Shown one piece after another: positions 8,386 through 12,815 of a DNA stretch of 12,815 nt. Location: the NCBI GenBank assembly GCA_002751075.1, contig NAOQ01000087.1:35039-47853 (forward strand), written 5' to 3'. Numbering within the stretch: the stretch's first letter is position 1; each line of letters begins with the position of its first letter. Position numbers and translations under genes: made by a program. The notes under the pieces are model-generated. The model did no database searches. It was given only the letters and a program-made list of their open reading frames with translations, and was not told the origin of the DNA. The DNA comes from Ichthyophonus hoferi. Its lineage: Eukaryota; Opisthokonta; Ichthyosporea; Ichthyophonida; Ichthyophonidae.

Positions 8386-8525
8386 AACGAAATTTTTTTC
8401 TAAATTTTTTTAGAAACAGTCGGATCTAGTAAAAATGTTGCTAAGATTATTTAGTTATCTTTAGTTACATTACACTATTTTGTCGTTTTTCTGATGGCTA
8501 CTTAACGAATTTTTGGTCATCTAAA

Positions 8526-8596
8526 CCAATCACTGGATCAGATTTCATGAACTTAACCTGTACCTTAAGTATAAAAGAAACCTCATTGCCTTCTCA
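8526..8596 (+). promoter_or_regulatory. Core promoter of the copper-only SOD gene (CCAAT, TATA, initiator)
   Basis: CCAAT is at 8526-8530, TATAAAAG at 8570-8577, and TCATTCT (fits the YYANWYY initiator consensus) at 8594-8600. With +1 at A8596, the TATA box starts at -26 and the CCAAT box at -70, both normal positions. This predicts a 92-nt unspliced 5' UTR. The layout suggests a regulated, highly expressed gene; that last point is inference. Confidence 0.75.
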
Positions 8597-8687
8597 TTCT
8601 TCAAACTCAAGTAGTATATTTCTTTTTACTGCATCTTTACCAACTCTCAGAGATATTGTTACTTGCTATTAAAGTCTTCCAGAAAAA

Positions 8688-9341
8688 ATGAAGTTTGTCG
8701 GTTCACTTCCTGTTTTCTTGTTAGCAGCCACTGCGACTGCTAATTATGGTGATTTCAAGTACAGGTGCTATTCAGCTCTTGTTAATACAAATGGTGTGAA
8801 GGCAGAAATCATTTTGTGCCCGCGCGGTCAAATTAAGGCAAACGTTATTACATTCATTGACACCGAAAGGGTGAACCCGGAAGTTCTTCCAGAGGTGTGT
8901 GATCTTGATACTATTCACTACCATGTTCACGATTTCTGGAGGCATAATGACACCACACAGGCCTTCAGTGCTCAATGTTCTGCGGCCTTCACTGGCGGTC
9001 ACTTCGACCCAACATTCGCCTGTGGACCCTTAACTGGTCAACGAGCCGCATGCGATTTAATTATCCCAACAATCAAGGGTTTCAATTATACTTGCAACCC
9101 TGAGAGTTTCCCTAAGAATCCATATGGATGTGAGGTTGGAGATATAAGTGGAAAGTTTGGTCACGTTCATCCACCAATGCAAAAGAAATTGCTCTTCAAC
9201 CGCGACAGCTTTGGAGTTCCTAACCGTCAGTATGAAGGAAAGTCTGTTGTTTGGCACTGCGCTGGAAATCAGAGGGTGTTCTGTGCAAAGCTCCTCCCAA
9301 TTCCCGATGCCTATTTATATCCTTACCTAATCCGCGATTAG
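8688..9341 (+). CDS. Secreted single-domain copper-only superoxide dismutase
   Basis: The intronless gene encodes 217 residues. The first ATG follows AAAAA. Residues 1-18 form a signal peptide. The body matches the Cu/Zn-SOD fold: HVH (His79, His81), GGHFDP (His105) and VVWH (His190) are the four copper ligands; Arg196 is the substrate-guiding arginine; Cys97-Cys199 match the conserved disulfide. Two zinc ligands are lost: Glu149 replaces the third zinc histidine beside conserved GD (Asp152), as in fungal Cu-only SODs such as SOD5. Only six residues separate His190 from Arg196, so the electrostatic loop of Cu/Zn SODs is absent. Ten cysteines and two N-glycosylation sites (Asn87, Asn133) fit an extracellular protein. 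The expected reaction is superoxide to hydrogen peroxide and oxygen using copper alone. In animals this family is better known as multi-repeat proteins; this is a single repeat. Activity is inferred from intact residues. Confidence 0.9.
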   Translation: MKFVGSLPVFLLAATATANYGDFKYRCYSALVNTNGVKAEIILCPRGQIKANVITFIDTERVNPEVLPEVCDLDTIHYHVHDFWRHNDTTQAFSAQCSAAFTGGHFDPTFACGPLTGQRAACDLIIPTIKGFNYTCNPESFPKNPYGCEVGDISGKFGHVHPPMQKKLLFNRDSFGVPNRQYEGKSVVWHCAGNQRVFCAKLLPIPDAYLYPYLIRD

Positions 9342-9372
9342 GAGAAATGATCTAGTTTGTTAAAAACGTTTC

Positions 9373-9378
9373 AATAAA
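9373..9378 (+). terminator. Poly(A) signal of the SOD gene
   Basis: AATAAA lies 32 nt after the TAG stop and is followed at about 9400-9420 by a GT-rich stretch (TTGTGTGAATGTTGTTT), as expected for cleavage and polyadenylation. The 3' UTR would be only about 50-60 nt. Confidence 0.75.
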
Positions 9379-9419
9379 TGGTATCATTGTTGATATAACC
9401 TTGTGTGAATGTTGTTTAA

Positions 9420-9802
9420 AGGTGTTGTATCTTTTTAATTTGGGTTGGGGATTTTAGCGACGTATAAGAAAATAAAAAGGAAAGAGAACGTATGAAGCCA
9501 TCCAGAAATAGTATATTAAGGCTTTAAGACCGTATAGTACTAGTATAGGGTTTGTGTTAGAAAGCGTATAAGAATGGTATACAGTCCGTTTAGAAACGCG
9601 TGGTTTATTATTAATTGTTTTTGTCCCTTTTATCCTTACGCAATTTTTGCCAATCACTGTTACCAGTTTTAGATCTATGTGACGCGATGTATAGATGACA
9701 ATAGGTTGTTGTTCCCTACCCGGTGACTAGGCACTTAGATTAATGAACTATTCAAATAAGGAAAGAGTAGTATAACCTCATCGAGATAAGATCAGACATT
9801 AC
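9420..9802. other. Intergenic stretch after the SOD gene
   Basis: This holds no gene I can support. A short string GCGTATAAGAA-like recurs loosely (about 9460, 9565). The minus-strand open frame at 9454-9657 lacks domains or supporting signals. Confidence 0.45.
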
Positions 9803-9866
9803 TAGTGAGTGTCTGTGATCATTCATGAATTTTATTGACCAATAAGAATATTTATAGTTGGCCCCA
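9803..9866 (+). repeat. Dispersed repeat family B, copy B2 left part
   Basis: This matches 5827-5888 almost base for base (TAGTGAGTGTCTG, then GATCATTCATGAATTTTATT, then TTGGCCCCA). Similarity stops abruptly after GGCCCCA, where 849 bp absent from B1 begin. It resumes at 10716. Confidence 0.85.
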
Positions 9867-10715
9867 TCTAAGTTATAGTACACAGTTATATCGGTTAATT
9901 AAAAAAAATTGCACACACAGGAAAGCGAAGTGAAAATAAAAATAATAAAAATATTGAAGGACCCGCTCATGCAACACTGTAAAACTAGCAAAAATACGCC
10001 GACACTCATAACGCTTACAAAACTTTGTTTTAAATTATGTGTATGTAATAATCTCCTTGTTATTGTAATGTCTAGTCTACTGTTGGCACTTGCATGCAAT
10101 AATTAGTGTTCAGGTCTTTCGTTCGCTCGTAGTCAGAGAACTGCCTACTAAAATTAAATAGCGACTATGGTTATTATTTACATTGTAATATAACACTCTT
10201 CATTGATCTGTCACATTATGCAATTTCCACATTAGCAACTAAGCGAATAAAAGCATCGATTCCCTCTGAATTGGTAGAACAGAAGTACAGTAACGACAAC
10301 CAGCTACCTAGAGAGTCGGTCGGTATACGTGCCTTCTATAGAACCTCTACCACAACAGCGGAGCCTTAACGACTCTGGCCTAGCAAAATTAACTACTATA
10401 GGATATTCAGTCGGAGATCCCAAAACCTGTGGACAATTCGTTAGAACTACCACAGATCCTTATACTAGATAGCAATGAATAAAGATGCATGCTTTTTAAT
10501 ATGTATTTTAAATTATGACCTGTGCCTATTATAAATAGATTGCCTTTTACAAAATATAATTAAAAAGATTTATATTGATAAAAGTTATTTATGAGGCGAT
10601 ATTTGAGACACTATGGGAGTTTGCATTTTTAAGTAAATCAAAATAGAACTGATTGGTAGATGGTAGAATTGAAAATAACAAAAAGAAAATTAAGATTGTA
10701 ATTGTTTTAATAGCC
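9867..10715. other. 849-bp segment present only in B copy 2
   Basis: This is either an insertion in B2 or a deletion in B1. Its ends show no convincing inverted repeats or target-site duplication (GGCCCCA on the left, AGCCC on the right). The outer parts are AT-rich. The core at about 10115-10470 is clearly GC-richer and open in several frames: plus 10133-10369 (78 codons, no ATG at its head), plus 10281-10472 in another frame, and minus 10459-10304 (51 codons). AATAAA follows at 10477-10482. I recognise no family. The pattern fits a nested repeat or a decayed gene copy. Confidence 0.5.
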
Positions 10716-11085
10716 CGCAATTTATTTTTTACTAGTTAAAGTTTACCCTAAATGTGCGTTAAGAATGGATTGACATTTTTGATATCAAATTGTAATATAA
10801 TTTTAACAATATAATTTTAGTTATTGGTTTGCTCAGTTGTATATATATATGCTTTGAGCTAATTCTTTGAGTTGAGCGTGACGGTATATACACTGACTTA
10901 AATTAGAATAGCTAAGTTAGTGATAAGAACATGGTAATTGGCCATAGTCAAATCACATGAAACTCAGTTAACAGTTTGAAAGCTGTAATTTTTTTTTTTT
11001 TTTTTTTTTACCAATGACAGACTTTTAATCAAAAATAAAATAAAAATACAATATCATATATATGTGTATTGAGTGTTTGTATATG
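10716..11085 (+). repeat. Dispersed repeat family B, copy B2 right part
   Basis: This matches 5889-6275: CGCAATTT, AAATGTGCGTTAAGAATGG, GATTGACATTTT, TAATATAATTTTAACA, GAGCGTGACGG, CTAAGTTAGTGA, AGTCAAATCACATG and AGTTTGAAAGCTGTAATT. It differs from B1 by a 21-base poly(T) run at 10989-11009 where B1 has mixed sequence. Confidence 0.85.
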
Positions 11086-12294
11086 TAATGAACTAATGTT
11101 TCAGTTTTTCCAGAATTTCATAAATTCTGTGTTAATACCCATATATTTATATAATGCTTTCGTTTTTGTTCAATTTCATAGCCTTAATCACGTATATGTT
11201 TGCTAGATACATACGTAATATATATAACACTATACAATAAAAAATAAAAAAAGCACCTGTATATAGAGGTGTTATATGAATTAATACAGTATAATATTAT
11301 AAATCATAACTATATGTACACTTGGTTATATACTAAGCAAATCAGATAACTATACTATACAGCATGCAGGTCACTACATGAAAGCACTCGAACACATTTT
11401 TTTTTGAGTGCATTCTTAGCCGAAAAGCTTATTCTAGCTTGTTAGTAGAAATACCATAAATGGTAAAGGTAATTTCCTGTGTGCGTAAAAGAAGCAATAT
11501 ATAAGGTGCGATCGCAATTAAGATAGTTCGTAAGGATGAGCCAGTGGACTTTTTATTTTATGGTTACACGAACGATTTACAGATTATGTTTCATAAATAG
11601 GTTTTTAAGTTTGTTTCATAATTAAATAATCGTTTTTATATATTATACTAATTGAAAGTACTGTGCTTTAATGATTATGGCTCCGTACTACAAAGTTCAC
11701 TCAATGTTGACCTGAAAATATAAAAAATGATTTGTTCTACAAGATGTTTCATGTAATGAGATTGGACTCTATCATTTAACAACATGAAAAGTCAATAAAT
11801 TAAAGGAATAATGTTTATAAGAAATTTAATGAATGAAATAAGATAACCATCTAGGATAACATATGAATAAAAACACATGTTTTAAATAATAAATAAATAT
11901 AATATAAGCATTGTATTCGAAGGTTACTACATTACAATAAATATGATAGACTTAATGTGGAAGTTAACTCATATTAATCTATAGATCTATAGATGGAGAT
12001 CAATTATCAATAATCCATCGGAAAGGAATTTTAAAATAAAATACATACCCATAGAATAAAATTAATTAAAATTTATAAAAGAAATAAACAGAAATAAGAT
12101 GAGCTGTCAAAAAAATACAACCAGAGTCACTGGACGCTATAATCTACATAATGTATAAAATGCGTAAACTCGCATGGATATGATAATCTGACAGTATGAT
12201 GGCGGGATAGTATGCTTATATGTATGTATGTATTTGTATATCCATAAATTCATCTATCTATCTATCTATCTCTCCATATATTTCCATATATACA
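11086..12294. other. AT-rich stretch with no supported gene
   Basis: I see no gene or RNA gene. A small inverted repeat (GCACTC near 11383, GAGTGC near 11406, separated by a T-run) could form a hairpin. A GCGATCGC palindrome lies near 11508. The right end runs into TATG and ATCT microsatellites. Confidence 0.5.
12221..12273. repeat. Tetranucleotide microsatellites (TATG)n and (ATCT)n
   Basis: TGTATGTATGTATT occupies 12221-12234 and five ATCT units lie within 12251-12272. They are followed by CT-rich sequence. These are short, ordinary simple repeats. Confidence 0.85.
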
Positions 12295-12815
12295 TCAATC
12301 TTGTTTATCTTTCTTACTATATCTTTCTCTCTCCCTCTGTCCTTTCTCCTCCTTTTCCTTAGTTATAAATAACTCAGGTTCAATATCCTCTAAATCCTCA
12401 GGCCTTGCTGGCTTCACATGAACAGGAACAAATGACTGGTTCCTCTGGGGCGTTACCGAATCAAAGAGCTCCTCTTTTAGATACATCCACATCTCAGCCA
12501 CTAAGGCGACGAGCCCAGAAAGCACTCCTACCAATACCCTCTACCATAAGCCGTTAGCAACTGATCAATCTTTGTTATGGATAGAGTTAGTGATTGCCTT
12601 ATTTTACCCATAGGTAAGGTAGCAATTGATTTGTAAATATTATTTACCATAGGAGGCTATATATCTTTTATTTTATCTCTCTCAGGCCTCTCTCTAACTG
12701 GCTCCCCAATATTCCTCATAGTAAGCATTTTTAATGATAAGCAAACCAACCAATTTTATCTACTCTGTCATCACCACTAGCCAATCAGTCAATCATTCTC
12801 ACCTTAATTGTCTGA
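12295..12815 (-). pseudogene. Decayed, unidentified coding remnant
   Basis: The minus strand carries an open segment at 12295-12534: a hydrophobic and acidic start, a middle with KPARPEDLEDIEPEL, and a charged tail rich in Lys, Glu and Arg. Protein-like segments in other frames lie at about 12540-12750, so the whole looks like a degraded coding sequence. I cannot assign a family. A mobile-element protein is a reasonable guess because of the decay and the repeat-rich setting, and a host exon with a low-complexity tail remains possible. Confidence 0.35.

Noticed and set aside
8772-9330. Other open frames overlapping the SOD gene on both strands
   Set aside because: They are shadows of the SOD coding sequence, which alone has the metal-site motifs and a signal peptide.
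9454-10106. Open frames of 65-67 codons on both strands after the SOD gene
   Set aside because: They have the length expected by chance in this composition and overlap each other, with no domain or signals.
1-12815. CRISPR array, bacterial operon, rRNA, or phage-type features
   Set aside because: The spliced genes, poly(A) signals and eukaryotic promoter rule out a prokaryotic reading, and no regularly spaced direct-repeat array or rRNA core sequence is present.

Overview
The window looks like nuclear DNA of an invertebrate animal. It is strongly AT-rich (around 30% GC by eye) and full of (TA)n and tetranucleotide runs. Genes are split by GT-AG introns, and the one promoter that can be read well has CCAAT, TATA and initiator elements. 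A secreted protein with two peritrophin-type chitin-binding (CBM14) repeats points to a chitin-bearing animal. An arthropod fits best; AT-rich parasitic copepods are one candidate and a mollusc is not excluded. The species assignment is inference only.

Three host genes can be supported. (1) Positions 219-2337, minus strand: the first four coding exons of MAEA, a subunit of the CTLH/GID E3 ubiquitin ligase. The gene runs off the left edge before its LisH, CTLH and RING-like parts. (2) Positions 3531-4030, minus strand: a small two-exon secreted protein with two CBM14 repeats. Its splice acceptor is ambiguous because an in-frame TAG lies exactly in one candidate acceptor. (3) Positions 8688-9341, plus strand: an intronless, secreted, single-domain copper-only superoxide dismutase. 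All four copper-ligand histidines and the catalytic arginine are present, the zinc site is lost, and a promoter and poly(A) signal are visible. The three genes show no operon-like relationship. The two secreted proteins could act outside the cell (cuticle, gut lining or host interface), but the sequence does not link them functionally.

Much of the rest is two dispersed repeat families. Family A has direct copies beside the upstream ends of both secreted-protein genes (about 4096-4605 with 4940-5160, and 7797-8385) and an inverted copy at about 5575-5826. It carries a recurrent motif (GTTGCTAGGATTGGGTTAG) that occurs eight times in the window. Family B occurs at 5827-6275 and again from 9803 to about 11085. 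The second B copy holds 849 bp (9867-10715) that the first lacks, and inside it is a GC-richer island with open frames on both strands.

The right end (11.1-12.8 kb) is AT-rich, with microsatellites and then a decayed, unidentified coding remnant at 12295-12815. Long stretches at 2.34-3.5 kb, 6.3-7.8 kb, 9.4-9.8 kb and 11.1-12.3 kb hold no gene that I can support.
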